Assembly: GCF_011761565.1 (NCBI RefSeq)
Contig: NZ_JAASRM010000001.1
Location: 1,612,139 to 1,676,138 of the forward strand
Origin: Rhizomicrobium palustre
GTDB taxonomy: Bacteria; Pseudomonadota; Alphaproteobacteria; Micropepsales; Micropepsaceae
Length of the DNA stretch: 64,000 nucleotides
Direction: 5' to 3'
Positions within the stretch are counted from its first letter, which is position 1; each line of letters begins with the position of its first letter. The position numbers and the translations under genes are program-made. Below are positions 18,727-27,493 of the stretch, piece after piece. The notes under the pieces are model-generated. The model was not told the DNA's origin, ran no database searches, and saw nothing but the letters and a program-made list of their open reading frames with translations.

Positions 18727-18750
18727 AAAGAGGGGGGAGACCCCCTCTTT
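18727..18750. terminator. Perfect 10-bp hairpin, possible bidirectional terminator
   Basis: AAAGAGGGGG and CCCCCTCTTT pair perfectly around a GAGA loop. On the minus strand the stem is followed by an unbroken run of T residues, a good intrinsic terminator. On the plus strand only three T residues end the stem. It could stop transcription arriving from either the adenosine kinase side or the minus strand. Confidence 0.55.
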
Positions 18751-18935
18751 GCGTTTATGGGCTAGCTCGTCCGGCACCGAATAGGCGTGGGATGGGATGC
18801 CGATCTTCACATAGGTCAAAGAACACTCTTTAGGTGGGAAGCGGCGGGCGTGAATTCAAGCGGAGTATCGGAACCGCATTCGTACCTTCCTTCACGAAGA
18901 GCTATCTTGAATGTCGAGATAAATTGGGGGCGGCA

Positions 18936-19313
18936 ATGAGATTTCAGATACGAGACGCTGCGACGTTGATTTTGGCACTTTGGGCAGCGCCTTCCGTCGC
19001 GCTGGCCGCCGATGAAACTCCACCACAGTGCCCTGGGGATGGCCTTGCGCGCGAACCCTTCGTTCAGTCCGAGGCCACTGCGAAAGAGATTTTCCTCGCC
19101 ATCGCGCGCGCTAGAGCTGCTCACAACATGAAAAAATATCCCGTGATCCAGGCGAAAGACGAGGGCGATCATTGGGAGGTACGTCAAGCCTCGAAAAACC
19201 CTAGCCCCATCTTCGCGCATGGCGTCGTCACAACGATACAGGGTGGCGGGCAATTTGCCCTGCACATCGACAAATGCAGCGGCGCGATTTCAAACGCGCA
19301 TTTTGAAAAATAG
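18936..19313 (+). CDS. Secreted NTF2-fold-like small protein of unknown function
   Basis: A 126-residue protein with a signal peptide (MRFQIRDAATLILALW...AAPSVALA, cleavage after ALA). The mature part contains SEATAKEIFLAIARARAA and, near the end, GGGQFALHIDKCSGAISNAHF. That arrangement (helix, then a strand ending in a 'D-x-x-(S/T)-G-x-I' turn) resembles NTF2-fold immunity-type proteins. No toxin partner is adjacent, so an immunity role is not supported. The start has GGGGGCGG upstream. It stands alone between a repeat-rich gap and the convergent smr gene. Confidence 0.65.
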   Translation: MRFQIRDAATLILALWAAPSVALAADETPPQCPGDGLAREPFVQSEATAKEIFLAIARARAAHNMKKYPVIQAKDEGDHWEVRQASKNPSPIFAHGVVTTIQGGGQFALHIDKCSGAISNAHFEK

Positions 19314-19418
19314 AGAGTGCGCACACCCTTCTTTTCTTCCCCCGAAGGCGGGGGGCAGAAAAGGAAGGCATGCACCGCATCGTGCGTATCCCTCCCTTTC
19401 CCACGCGGGGCGAGGCCT

Positions 19419-20051
19419 CTATCTCTTCTTCAAATACACATAAAGCGCGCCGTCGCCGCCGTGGCGTTTGTGGGCCCAGCGTTTGTCGGCGATGATTTGC
19501 GCCATGGGCGCTTCCTCGAGCCAACGCGGCACGTTTTGACGCAACACGCCGCCATAGCCATTGGGATCGAGGAATGGTCCCTTGCCGGTGACGATCAGGA
19601 CCAGCCGGTCGCCGCGGCGATGCGCGGCGTGGAGAAAGGTCAGAAGCGATCCGTGGGCGGAGGATTCCGTCATGCCGTGGAGATCGAGCTTGGCGGTGGG
19701 CGCGACTTCGCCTTTTTCCAGCCGCCGCTTGGTATTGCCATCAATGCCGCCGGGCCCGCGCTTGCGCGGACGGAGGGGCAGCATGGGCATCAACACCACC
19801 GGGGCTTCGACGTGTTTTTCGCTTTGCCTTTTCGGCCTCTTGCCGATGGCTTCCAGAAACAGATCGAACTCGTCTTCCGAAACCTGACGCGTGCCATTTT
19901 TAATGGGTGCTTTGGCGCGCGGATGCTCTTGCGGTTTGTCGCCCGGCTTGGCGGCTTTCTTCACATTCGCTTTGGTGACCGGGCGTTTGGGCATTCGCCC
20001 CGACAGCGCGAGGAGAAACAGCGCGCGATCTTCATCGGAGACGCGCTTCAC
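19419..20051 (-). CDS. Smr domain protein
   Basis: A 210-residue protein with a basic, disordered N-terminal half and a C-terminal Smr (MutS2-type) domain. The domain shows KLDLHGMTESSAHGSLL, VLIVTGKG and HGGDGALYVYLKK. Smr domains are nucleases or nucleic-acid-binding modules; the role of this stand-alone form is not established. It starts inside the end of mltA (4-bp overlap) and is the third gene of timA-mltA-smr, an order seen in other alphaproteobacteria near secB. Confidence 0.9.
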   Translation of the reverse strand: MKRVSDEDRALFLLALSGRMPKRPVTKANVKKAAKPGDKPQEHPRAKAPIKNGTRQVSEDEFDLFLEAIGKRPKRQSEKHVEAPVVLMPMLPLRPRKRGPGGIDGNTKRRLEKGEVAPTAKLDLHGMTESSAHGSLLTFLHAAHRRGDRLVLIVTGKGPFLDPNGYGGVLRQNVPRWLEEAPMAQIIADKRWAHKRHGGDGALYVYLKKR

Positions 20052-21211
20052 TGTTTTGCTCCGAGCCGAGCCGCGACCGCCTTGGGCAAAAGCGCATAAT
20101 AGCGGCCCATCTGGTTTTGCGTGCCCGCGTTGTTTTCGGCTTTTACGCCATAGCCGAAATAGACATCGCCGCGAATAGGCCCGCGAATGGCGCCGCCGAT
20201 GTCCTGCGCGATGAAGAGCCGCCCGAGCGGGAAATCGCCTGCCACATAAAGCGGTGTGCCAAGGCCGTGAATGCGGTTATCGACGGCGAGGCTGGCGAGC
20301 GGGGTGAGCGGAACACCTTGCGCGCCCTTGGCGCCAAGGCTGGCATCACCCACCGGCTGCAGTTCGAAGAAAATATAAGAGGCATCGGTATTCATCACCG
20401 CATCGGCCTCTTGCGGGTGGGCTTTCAGCCAGGCGCGGATCACTTGCAGCGACATGCCTTCACGCGGCACGCCGCGCGCGATCAGGGTTTTGCCGATAGC
20501 GGTGTAAGGCTGGCCGTTCTGCGCCGCATAGGCGACACGGGCCTGGGTGCCGTCATCGAAGATCACGCGGCCTGAGCCTTGGATGTGCAGAAAGAACAAC
20601 GCGATCTTATCGCTGGCATAAAACAGCACCGGCGCATCAATGCCTTTGCTGACGATTTCGGCGCGGGCAGGGAAGGGCAGGAGCTTTCCGTTTTCGACAT
20701 GGCCTGCGATCTTCTCGCCTTTCAGCGAGGGGCGGAACAAGGAAAGGTCTACACTAACAAGGCCTTTGGGTGTGCCGTAGACAGGGGTTTGGTAGTCGCC
20801 GTGTTTGCTGCGGCTGCCGAAAATCTCCGGCTCGTAATAGCCGGTGAAGCGGCCTTGTTCGACACGGCCAGCCAAGATCTGCACCGGCGCGAAGGCGCTT
20901 TCGAAAAATTTTCGCGCGGCTTCGGGTTTGGTGTTCGAAGCAGTGGCACAGGCCTCACGCCAATCAGCAATACGGCCAGCATAGGTGCCGACCGCGTCGT
21001 TATCCTGTTTCTTTGCGAAGACCGCGCAGGAGCGTTGAAAGGCCGTTAGCGCATCGGCGGGATGCCCGGCCGCCCAGCCGGGAAGCTCTGCGAAGGTAAC
21101 GGGCTTCAGCTTCAACGGCCCGGGCGCAGGATTCAGCCACCACCACAGACCTGCGCCAGCCGCCGCCAGCAGAGCCACAGCACCAAGGGCTAAAAGAGAT
21201 TTCCGCCGCAC
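20048..21211 (-). CDS. mltA: Membrane-bound lytic murein transglycosylase A
   Basis: Cleaves peptidoglycan glycan strands, producing 1,6-anhydro-muropeptides that AmpG-like permeases import. At 387 residues it has an N-terminal membrane anchor or signal (about 5-26, no lipobox). The MltA barrel contains GRFTGYYEPEIFGSRS. The C-terminal 3D domain shows LFIAQDIGGAIRGPIRGDVY, with the conserved Asp residues. It lies 6 bp after timA and overlaps smr. Confidence 0.94.
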   Translation of the reverse strand: MRRKSLLALGAVALLAAAGAGLWWWLNPAPGPLKLKPVTFAELPGWAAGHPADALTAFQRSCAVFAKKQDNDAVGTYAGRIADWREACATASNTKPEAARKFFESAFAPVQILAGRVEQGRFTGYYEPEIFGSRSKHGDYQTPVYGTPKGLVSVDLSLFRPSLKGEKIAGHVENGKLLPFPARAEIVSKGIDAPVLFYASDKIALFFLHIQGSGRVIFDDGTQARVAYAAQNGQPYTAIGKTLIARGVPREGMSLQVIRAWLKAHPQEADAVMNTDASYIFFELQPVGDASLGAKGAQGVPLTPLASLAVDNRIHGLGTPLYVAGDFPLGRLFIAQDIGGAIRGPIRGDVYFGYGVKAENNAGTQNQMGRYYALLPKAVAARLGAKQ

Positions 21212-21217
21212 GGCGGA

Positions 21218-21883
21218 TCAGACCGGCTCGCTCGAGGTCGCCACCAGCACCCAATTGGGATCGGCCAGGCGCACATCGCGGGTGAAGCTCCACACGTCTG
21301 TGACCTCTTTCACCTCTTTGGCATCGCCTTCCACCACAGTGCCGTCGCGGTCAGTGGTGAAGCTCAACAGGCGCGCCCCGAAGGCGACGGTGATTTCGGC
21401 GATATTGTTCTTCAGGCTGGCGGCGATGATCTTCACATCAGAGAAGCCGACCAGGGTGAGATTGGCTTTTTGCCCGGCTGCCTCGCGCGCCGAGATGGCG
21501 CCTTCGAAAGCCTGAAAGACTTCGTCGCTTAAGAGCGGCTTCAGACTCGCCTTATCGCCCGAGGCGAAGGCCATCAGGATCATCTCGTAGGCGGATTTGG
21601 CGCCCTTGAGGAAATTCTCTTTCTCGAAACTGCGATCGGCGAGACCGATATCGAAGAGGCCCGACGCCACCGGATCGGAGGGGCGATCCGCCCCCGGAAG
21701 ATTGAGCTGAGCAGGAGCGTTGGTGTTTTCCGCCGCCTTGGGCTGCATGCCGCCAAAGCGCCAGCCTTCGCCAGGGGGGCGCTCATTACCCGTCCGCCGC
21801 CCCAGAACGGTGTAAAGGCGGAACAGGATGATGCCGGCGACCGCGGCGATGATAACGATGGTGAGCAACTGGGAATCGGCCAT
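21218..21883 (-). CDS. timA: Tim44/TimA family membrane-associated protein
   Basis: A 221-residue protein with one N-terminal membrane segment (about 6-24) and a C-terminal Tim44-like domain (from about LKGAKSAYEMILMAF). Mitochondrial Tim44 recruits the import motor; bacterial TimA proteins are proposed to be related but their function is unclear. It is divergent from secB, another protein-export gene, across a 181-bp promoter region, and begins the timA-mltA-smr operon. This neighbourhood is typical for alphaproteobacteria. Confidence 0.9.
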   Translation of the reverse strand: MADSQLLTIVIIAAVAGIILFRLYTVLGRRTGNERPPGEGWRFGGMQPKAAENTNAPAQLNLPGADRPSDPVASGLFDIGLADRSFEKENFLKGAKSAYEMILMAFASGDKASLKPLLSDEVFQAFEGAISAREAAGQKANLTLVGFSDVKIIAASLKNNIAEITVAFGARLLSFTTDRDGTVVEGDAKEVKEVTDVWSFTRDVRLADPNWVLVATSSEPV

Positions 21884-22064
21884 TTTCTCTTCCGCGGCAT
21901 GGTGGCGCGCGGGTTCCTCGCTAACCTAACGCCTCCGGAGTATAGGGCTCTAGCATATAGGGCGTCAAAATGGCGAAACTGCGCCAAAGGCGGGCTTTTG
22001 CTTGTCAGCCAAGCCCGTTCCGTGCTAGCGCCGCCCCGTAAATAATCCTTCCAAAGGTTTAACC

Positions 22065-22547
22065 ATGGCCGACGAACTCCCCCCGGATAGCGCAGCGAAC
22101 GGTTTGGACACGGATGCCCCGCGCGTCCAGGTTATCGGCCAGTTCATCAAGGACCTGTCCTTCGAAAACCCCGGCATCTTCGCCGGTCAGAATGCCCGCC
22201 CGCAGATCGAGCTGAATGTCGATCTCCAGGCCCGCCAGGTCGATACGGAAGTTTTCGAAGTCGAGCTGAAGCTGCGCGTCAGCGCCAAGAATGAAGAGCG
22301 CGCCCTGTTCCTGCTCGAGCTGGTCTATGGCGGCCTGTTCCAGTTGCACAACATCCCCGATGAAGTACGCCAGCAGGTGCTTCTGATCGAAGCCCCGCAC
22401 GTGCTCTTCCCGTTTGCCCGCCGCATCGTTGCCGATGTGGTGCGCGACGGCGGCATGCCGCCCTTGATGATCGAGCCGATCGATTTCGCCGCGCTCTATC
22501 GCTCCAAGCTGGCGCAGATGCAGCAGGCCCCGGTCGCGCAGGCGTAA
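22065..22547 (+). CDS. secB: Protein-export chaperone SecB
   Basis: Cytosolic tetrameric chaperone that keeps preproteins unfolded and delivers them to SecA. The 160 residues include SecB motifs: VIGQFIKDLSFENPGI, LDL-like LNVDLQARQ, LLELVYGGLFQL and the APHVLFPFARRIVADVVRDG stretch. The C-terminus ends in Gln/Ala-rich sequence. It is divergent from timA. A 9-bp stem hairpin follows its stop. Confidence 0.96.
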   Translation: MADELPPDSAANGLDTDAPRVQVIGQFIKDLSFENPGIFAGQNARPQIELNVDLQARQVDTEVFEVELKLRVSAKNEERALFLLELVYGGLFQLHNIPDEVRQQVLLIEAPHVLFPFARRIVADVVRDGGMPPLMIEPIDFAALYRSKLAQMQQAPVAQA

Positions 22548-22558
22548 TCTGGTACCCC

Positions 22559-22582
22559 AACCCTCCCTCAAGGGGGAGGGTT
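22559..22582. terminator. Hairpin between convergent secB and dnaQ (type C unit)
   Basis: AACCCTCCC and GGGAGGGTT form a perfect 9-bp stem with a 6-base loop. It sits between the two convergent stops and probably ends both transcripts or stabilises 3' ends. No T run follows. The same CCCTCCCTCAAGGGGGAGGG-like unit recurs at 10982, 11156, 41715 and 57144. Confidence 0.5.
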
Positions 22583-22596
22583 GAACTAGAGAGCCT

Positions 22597-23322
22597 TTAC
22601 CCAGCTTTCGAGACGCCGGCGGATTCCGCCGGCGTTTCTAGTTTCAGCCAGATCGCGGCCTCGCCAAGTTCCTTGGCGACGAATTTGGCATGCGCTTCCA
22701 ACTCTGCCGCGGTTACCAGCGAGGGCAGGGGTTCTGGGCGCTGCCGGGCCGGGCGGTGTTCGCCGCCTTCCTCAGCAAAGGCGTCTGCCGTCGCCAGCAG
22801 AAACTTCTTCTGCCGCCCGCCGATCAGTTCCAGATAGACCTGGGCCAGAAGCTCGGCATCGAGAAGGGCGCCATGCTTGGAGCGCACCGTCAAATCGATG
22901 TTGAAACGCTTGCAAAGCTCATCCAGCGAATAACGCGCGCCGGGAAATTTGAGCTTGGCCATGGGAATGGTGTCGATCGCCCGCTCATTGGGCAAGCTCG
23001 CCAGATCCAGCCGCGCCAGCTCCGCATTCAAGAATTTCATATCGAAGGCGGCGTTATGGATGACCAGCGGCGCATCCCCGATAAATTCGAGGAACTCCTC
23101 GGCGACATCGGCAAAAAGCGGCTTATCAGCGAGGAAGGAGATGGAAAGCCCATGCACCTTCTCAGCTTCCGCGGGCATATCGCGCTCGGGGTTGAGATAG
23201 CAGTGAAAGGTCTTACCGCTCGGAAAATGGTCGATCAGCTCCACACAGCCGATTTCGACGATGCGATGACCGTCGGAAGGCTCAAAGCCGGTGGTTTCGG
23301 TATCGAGAACGATCTCGCGCAT
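22597..23322 (-). CDS. dnaQ: DNA polymerase III epsilon subunit (3'-5' proofreading exonuclease)
   Basis: Proofreading exonuclease of the replicative polymerase. The 241 residues show the DEDDh motifs: IVLDTETTGF (DxE), VIHNAAFDMKFLNAEL and KHGALLDAELLA (His and Asp). The C-terminal tail after about residue 180 is a linker and polymerase-binding part. I prefer the ATG at 23322, which has AGAAG upstream; a GTG at 23328 overlaps the coaE stop. It is the last gene of ppsR-maf-aroE-coaE-dnaQ, the conserved origin-side cluster. Confidence 0.95.
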   Translation of the reverse strand: MREIVLDTETTGFEPSDGHRIVEIGCVELIDHFPSGKTFHCYLNPERDMPAEAEKVHGLSISFLADKPLFADVAEEFLEFIGDAPLVIHNAAFDMKFLNAELARLDLASLPNERAIDTIPMAKLKFPGARYSLDELCKRFNIDLTVRSKHGALLDAELLAQVYLELIGGRQKKFLLATADAFAEEGGEHRPARQRPEPLPSLVTAAELEAHAKFVAKELGEAAIWLKLETPAESAGVSKAG

Positions 23323-23324
23323 AA

Positions 23325-23942
23325 TCACTTCTGCCGCAATGACGCGACGATCTTAAGGACCTCGCCCCGGGCATGCTCTAGGCCTTGGCCGGTGTCCACA
23401 ACATAATCGGCGAGCAAGCGCTTTTCCGCATCCGGCATCTGGCGGGCGAGGATTTGCGCGAATTTTTCCTTGGTCATGCCGGGGCGGGCAAGGGCCCTTG
23501 CGCGCTGCTGCTCGGCGGGAGCCGAAACGACTACCACCTTATCCACACGGCGGTCGCCGCCGGTTTCGAACAGAAGCGGGATATCCAGCACCACCATCTC
23601 GGCCTTGGCAGCGACAGCCTCCGCCACGAATTGGCGCTGCTTTTCAGCCACCAGCGGGTGGACGATCTTTTCCAGCCGGGCAAAGCCTTCGGGGTCTTTC
23701 GCCAAGGCGGCGCTCAAGGCGGCGCGGTCGACCCGCCCCTCTGTCACCACTCCCGGAAAGGCTTTCCCGATTGGCTCCACAGCCGCTCCACAAGCTGCAT
23801 AGAGGCTGTGGACGGCGGCATCGGAGTCATAAACCGGGATGCCGAGGGCGGCGAACATTTTCGCCGTCTCGCTTTTGCCCATGCCTATAGAGCCCGTGAG
23901 GCCAATTAGTAATGGCCTGAAAGGAAAGGGCTTTTCAGCCAT
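23325..23942 (-). CDS. coaE: Dephospho-CoA kinase
   Basis: Phosphorylates the ribose of dephospho-CoA, the last step of coenzyme A synthesis. The P-loop is visible as [17 protein letters not shown], followed by [11 protein letters not shown] (catalytic Asp region) and [12 protein letters not shown]. The 205 residues are standard. The start overlaps the aroE end by 8 bp and the stop touches dnaQ, so the cluster is translated as a coupled unit. Confidence 0.95.
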   Translation of the reverse strand: MAEKPFPFRPLLIGLTGSIGMGKSETAKMFAALGIPVYDSDAAVHSLYAACGAAVEPIGKAFPGVVTEGRVDRAALSAALAKDPEGFARLEKIVHPLVAEKQRQFVAEAVAAKAEMVVLDIPLLFETGGDRRVDKVVVVSAPAEQQRARALARPGMTKEKFAQILARQMPDAEKRLLADYVVDTGQGLEHARGEVLKIVASLRQK

Positions 23943-24789
23943 TGGTGAGGGCTTTCAAGAGGTGGGCGCGCAAGGCTGGGGTGACCTTTGGAGTGGCCCC
24001 GAAAAAGGCCTCGAAGGAGGGGACGGCCTGGTGCAGCAGCATCCACAATCCATCCACCGGCTTCAGCCCCTCTGTGCGTGCCCGGCGCAAGAGCCCGGTT
24101 TCCAAGGGGTTATAGACGGCATCGAACACCGCTGCGCCCTCAGCCAAATCGCCCAGCGGCAGATCGAGGGAGGGGGTCTCTTTCATCCCGGCGCTGGTGG
24201 TGTGGACGATCAGGCTGACGTCCTTGCCGGACCAGGCGTCATAGCCCGCGGCGGTCAGTTTGGGCGCGATTTTGCCGGAAAACGCGCGTGCCAGAGCGGT
24301 TGCTTTCTCCGGCGTGCGGTTGAAAAGGCGGATTTCGGCCACCCCCAGCCCGGCCAAGGCTGTGATCGCCGCCCGTGTGGTGCCGCCCGCGCCCCAGATT
24401 GCCGCCGTCTTGCCCTTTAAGAAATCCGGGCCCAGCTCCTGGGTGAGGGTGGCGGCAAGGCCATAGGCGTCGGTATTGCGCCCCTCGAGCACGCCGTCTT
24501 TCATCAACAATAGATTCACAGCCCCAATCAGGCGGGCGGCCTTGTCATGCCGGGCGGCCAGAGCGAAGGCGGCCTCCTTATGAGGAACGGTGACGTTGAA
24601 GCCGGTGAAGCCTGCCCGGAAGAGGCCATCCAGACTCGTCGAAAAATCCTCAGGCCGGATGGCGAGCGGCAGATAGGCGCCGTCGATGCCATGTTCGGCC
24701 AGCCAGAAGCCATGCAGGCGCGGCGAGAGGGATTGGGAGATCGGCCAGCCGATCACCCCGGCGAGTTTTGCGGAACCGGACAACGTCAT
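23935..24789 (-). CDS. aroE: Shikimate dehydrogenase
   Basis: NADPH-dependent reduction of 3-dehydroshikimate in the aromatic amino acid pathway. The 284 residues show the substrate site [14 protein letters not shown], the catalytic Lys in [12 protein letters not shown], and the nucleotide fold [32 protein letters not shown] is the typical C-terminal helix. It overlaps maf by 4 bp and coaE by 8 bp. Confidence 0.95.
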   Translation of the reverse strand: MTLSGSAKLAGVIGWPISQSLSPRLHGFWLAEHGIDGAYLPLAIRPEDFSTSLDGLFRAGFTGFNVTVPHKEAAFALAARHDKAARLIGAVNLLLMKDGVLEGRNTDAYGLAATLTQELGPDFLKGKTAAIWGAGGTTRAAITALAGLGVAEIRLFNRTPEKATALARAFSGKIAPKLTAAGYDAWSGKDVSLIVHTTSAGMKETPSLDLPLGDLAEGAAVFDAVYNPLETGLLRRARTEGLKPVDGLWMLLHQAVPSFEAFFGATPKVTPALRAHLLKALTNG

Positions 24790-25376
24790 GCCGGCACAAT
24801 AGCTCTTTCGCGCAAAGCGGAAAGAAGCGCGATCAAAGGCAGACCCAGAACGGTGAAAAAGTCCCCATCCACAGCATCAAAAAGCTGCGAGCCACGCCCT
24901 TCCAGCCGGTAGCAGCCGACTGAGGACAAAATCTCACTGCCTTCGGATTTGAGATAGGCCTCAAGAAAGGCCTCGCTGAAATCGCGGACGTGAAGCGTGG
25001 CGCGGGTGACATGATGCCAGACCGGCCTGCCGTTTTGCGCCAGCACCGCACCGCAGATGAGCTGATGGGTTTTGCCGCGCAGAAAGAGGAGGTTCTCGCG
25101 CGCTTCGGCCAGATCGCGCGGCTTATCGAAGAGCCGGTCGTCACAGAGAAGAGTCTGATCGCAGCCAAGCACCAGCGCGCCGGGCACGGCCCCCGAAACG
25201 TCCAAAGCCTTGGCTTCGGCGAGCGCCCCGGCGAAATCCTCCAGTGCCACGCCTTGTGCATGCAATGTGGATTTCACCGCGCTCTCATCCAGGCTGGGCG
25301 GGCGCACGCCAAAGGCGACACCGGCTTCACGCAAAAGCTTGGCGCGGATGGCGCTGGCCGAGGCGAGAATGAGCAT
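24786..25376 (-). CDS. maf: Maf family nucleoside triphosphate pyrophosphatase
   Basis: House-cleaning pyrophosphatase that hydrolyses modified nucleotides. The 196 residues begin MLILASASAIRAKLLREAG (the family's LASxS entry). VLGCDQTLLCDD is the catalytic Asp region, and SSVGCYRLEGRGSQLFDAV is closer to the YceF (m7GTP) branch than to the dTTPase branch. The start ATG overlaps the ppsR stop by one base (TGATG). A TTG one codon upstream is less likely. Confidence 0.9.
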   Translation of the reverse strand: MLILASASAIRAKLLREAGVAFGVRPPSLDESAVKSTLHAQGVALEDFAGALAEAKALDVSGAVPGALVLGCDQTLLCDDRLFDKPRDLAEARENLLFLRGKTHQLICGAVLAQNGRPVWHHVTRATLHVRDFSEAFLEAYLKSEGSEILSSVGCYRLEGRGSQLFDAVDGDFFTVLGLPLIALLSALRERAIVPA

Positions 25377-26194
25377 CAATGTTCTCCGCGGCGACGATCA
25401 GCCAAAAGGTTGAGGATCTGGGCGGCAGTTTCTTCCACAGAGCGCCGGGTCACATCAATCGAGGGCCAGCCTTCGCGGTCGTAAAGACGGCGGGTGGTCA
25501 TCACCTCCTGACGCACTTTTTCGAGGCTGACATAATCGGTGTCCTCCTCCACCCCCATGGTGACCAGGCGATTGCGCCGGATCAGCACCAGCTTCTCAGG
25601 CGCTGCCCACAACCCTACGATCAAAGGCTTGGAGAAGGTGAGAAGTTCCGGCGGCGGTTCCAGACCCAAAACCAGCGGCACATTGGCGGCGCGCACACCA
25701 CGGATGGCGAGATAGACACAAGTCGGCGTTTTGGAGGTGCGGCTCGCCCCGACCAGAATCACCTCGGCCTCTTCCAGGCTGAGATTGGAGCCATCGTCAT
25801 GTTCGATGGTGTAGTTCAGCGCCTCCATGCGCTGGAGGTATTTCTGATCAACCTCGTGCTGGCCGCCGGTTTTATAGGATTTGGGCACATCGAAGAAGCG
25901 CTGCAAGAGACTCACAGGCCCTTCCATGACATCGTAATTGGGCATGCCCATCAGGCTGAGCTGCGCGACGAGCTCATCACGCAAAGGCTGATTCACAACG
26001 GTGAAGAGCACCACGCCAGGATTTTCGCGAATGCGCTCCAGCGCCCGCTGCAACTGCCTTTCGCTTCTCACCAGCGTATAGGCGTGCTCCTGCACGGCGA
26101 CACTGTCGAACTGCGCGAGCGTTGCTTTGGCGACAGAATGCAGTGTTTCGCCTGTGGCATCGGACAGGAGGTGGACATGGAAAGGTCCATTCAC
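25376..26194 (-). CDS. ppsR: Pyruvate, phosphate/water dikinase regulatory protein (DUF299)
   Basis: Bifunctional serine/threonine kinase and pyrophosphorylase that switches PEP synthase or pyruvate phosphate dikinase. At 272 residues, it shows HLLSDATGETLHSVAKA at the N-terminus and the P-loop ILVGASRTSKTPTCVYLA. GLEPPPELL also fits the family. The start is a GTG at 26194 with an AGGGGAG site. It heads the ppsR-maf-aroE-coaE-dnaQ run. The Rickettsia homologue RP001 flanks the origin in alphaproteobacteria, which makes the 5' side of this gene important. Confidence 0.92.
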   Translation of the reverse strand: MNGPFHVHLLSDATGETLHSVAKATLAQFDSVAVQEHAYTLVRSERQLQRALERIRENPGVVLFTVVNQPLRDELVAQLSLMGMPNYDVMEGPVSLLQRFFDVPKSYKTGGQHEVDQKYLQRMEALNYTIEHDDGSNLSLEEAEVILVGASRTSKTPTCVYLAIRGVRAANVPLVLGLEPPPELLTFSKPLIVGLWAAPEKLVLIRRNRLVTMGVEEDTDYVSLEKVRQEVMTTRRLYDREGWPSIDVTRRSVEETAAQILNLLADRRRGEH

Positions 26195-26446
26195 AGTTTC
26201 ACTCCCCTTCTATCCACTTTTATCCCTGATCCATGGGCATAAGTGGTTCGTTGTGGGAACTGTGCGCTCAAAGGGGACGAAAGTCACCGCTCCATCCACG
26301 GAGGGGGCTTTGCAAGAATTCCAAAATTTACGCATAACCCCTTGGTTTGGCGTAGAGTCTTTTTGAGCTATAAGGGTCATCCCCTAAGTCTTCCACAACT
26401 CACACCCCAATCATCATCTCCAGAATCCTTAAGAATCTTAGGAGTT
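26195..26446. other. Candidate chromosome replication origin (oriC) between ppsR and hemE
   Basis: This 252-bp gap has the gene context of the Caulobacter origin (hemE on one side, the RP001/DUF299 gene on the other). Several 9-mers resemble the DnaA box TTATCCACA: CTATCCACT (26210-26218) and TCTTCCACA (26389-26397), each 7/9, plus weaker ones at 26220-26228 and 26292-26300. TGATCCATG (26227-26235) matches the Caulobacter G-box TGATCCACA in 7/9 positions. The right half (about 26305-26440) is locally AT-richer. No perfect DnaA box is present, so the call rests mainly on synteny. Confidence 0.6.
26347..26374 (+). promoter_or_regulatory. Candidate sigma-70 promoter for hemE
   Basis: TTGGCG and TATAAG are separated by 16 bp, about 75 bp before the hemE start. 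In Caulobacter a strong hemE promoter lies within the origin, so the placement inside the candidate oriC is a meaningful parallel. Predicted from sequence only. Confidence 0.45.
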
Positions 26447-27493
26447 ATGATTTTGTCCTGTTTGTTCCTCGATGTGCTGAACGGAAAATCGCTGGAGAAG
26501 GCGCCCCCGCTTTGGCTGATGCGCCAGGCCGGCCGCTATTTGCCCGAATACCGGGAGACGCGCGCTAAGGCTGGATCGTTTTTGAAGCTGTGCGGAAATC
26601 CGGAGCTGGCTTCGGAAGTAACGCTGCAACCCATTCGCCGGTTCGACTTCGACGCGGCGATCATCTTTTCGGACATTTTGACGGTTCCGATCGCGCTTGG
26701 ACATCCGGTGACCTTCGATGAAGGACCGAAGCTCCCCGCCCTGACGCCTTCGAGAGAGGCTGTCGAGGCGCTGGAGCGTGATCCTGCCCAATGGATGCCC
26801 AGGCTCGCGCCGGTCTATGAAGCGCTCGCCCTGACGCGCGACAGCCTCGCTCCTGAGAAGGCGCTGATCGGTTTCGCAGGCGCGCCTTGGACACTTGCGG
26901 TCTATATGGCGGGGGGCGGCAATGATGAGCAGAAAGCCGCGCGTTTGTGGGCTTATCGTGATCCGGAAAGTTTCTCAGCGCTGATCGGCTTGTTAGTGGA
27001 TTGTGTATCGCAGCATCTGATCTGGCAGATCGAAGCTGGCGCACAAGTGGTGCAGCTTTTTGATAGCTGGGCGGAAGGCCTGCCGTTTGATCTGTTCGCG
27101 GAATATGTCGCCAAACCTGCCGCGCAAGTGGTGGAGAAAGTGCGCGCCGCAAAGCCGGATGTGAAGATCATCGGATTTCCACGCGCGGCCAACATGGATG
27201 GCTTGCAGCATTATGCGGGCGTGAGTGGTGTGGATGGCATCTCCATCGCGCCGTCCACATCTGCCTCTTGGGCTGTGGAGCATCTGGGCGTAAATTTCGG
27301 TAAGACCATTCAAGGCAATCTCGATCCCTTGGCGCTGATCGCCGGTGGTGAGGCGCTGAAGAGCCGGGTTGAGGCGATCTTGGCCGCGACCAAAGGCAAG
27401 CCCTTCATCTTCAATCTGGGTCACGGCATTTTGCCCCCAACCCCGATCGAGCATGTGCATGAATTGGTGAAACTGGTGCGGGGCGGGGCATGA
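26447..27493 (+). CDS. hemE: Uroporphyrinogen decarboxylase
   Basis: Decarboxylates the four acetate side chains of uroporphyrinogen III to give coproporphyrinogen III. The N-terminal signature PPLWLMRQAGRYLPEYR is exact for the family. The conserved Asp of DAAIIFSDILTVP, FAGAPWTLAVYM and IQGNLDPLALI are also present. The 349-residue form from the ATG at 26447 has a strong TAGGAG site; the frame runs much further upstream through the origin region and that extension is rejected. It overlaps hemH by 4 bp. Confidence 0.96.
   Translation: MILSCLFLDVLNGKSLEKAPPLWLMRQAGRYLPEYRETRAKAGSFLKLCGNPELASEVTLQPIRRFDFDAAIIFSDILTVPIALGHPVTFDEGPKLPALTPSREAVEALERDPAQWMPRLAPVYEALALTRDSLAPEKALIGFAGAPWTLAVYMAGGGNDEQKAARLWAYRDPESFSALIGLLVDCVSQHLIWQIEAGAQVVQLFDSWAEGLPFDLFAEYVAKPAAQVVEKVRAAKPDVKIIGFPRAANMDGLQHYAGVSGVDGISIAPSTSASWAVEHLGVNFGKTIQGNLDPLALIAGGEALKSRVEAILAATKGKPFIFNLGHGILPPTPIEHVHELVKLVRGGA

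Noticed and set aside
18936..19313. Toxin-immunity pair for the NTF2-like protein
   Set aside because: No toxin-like neighbour on either side; the resemblance is only to the fold.
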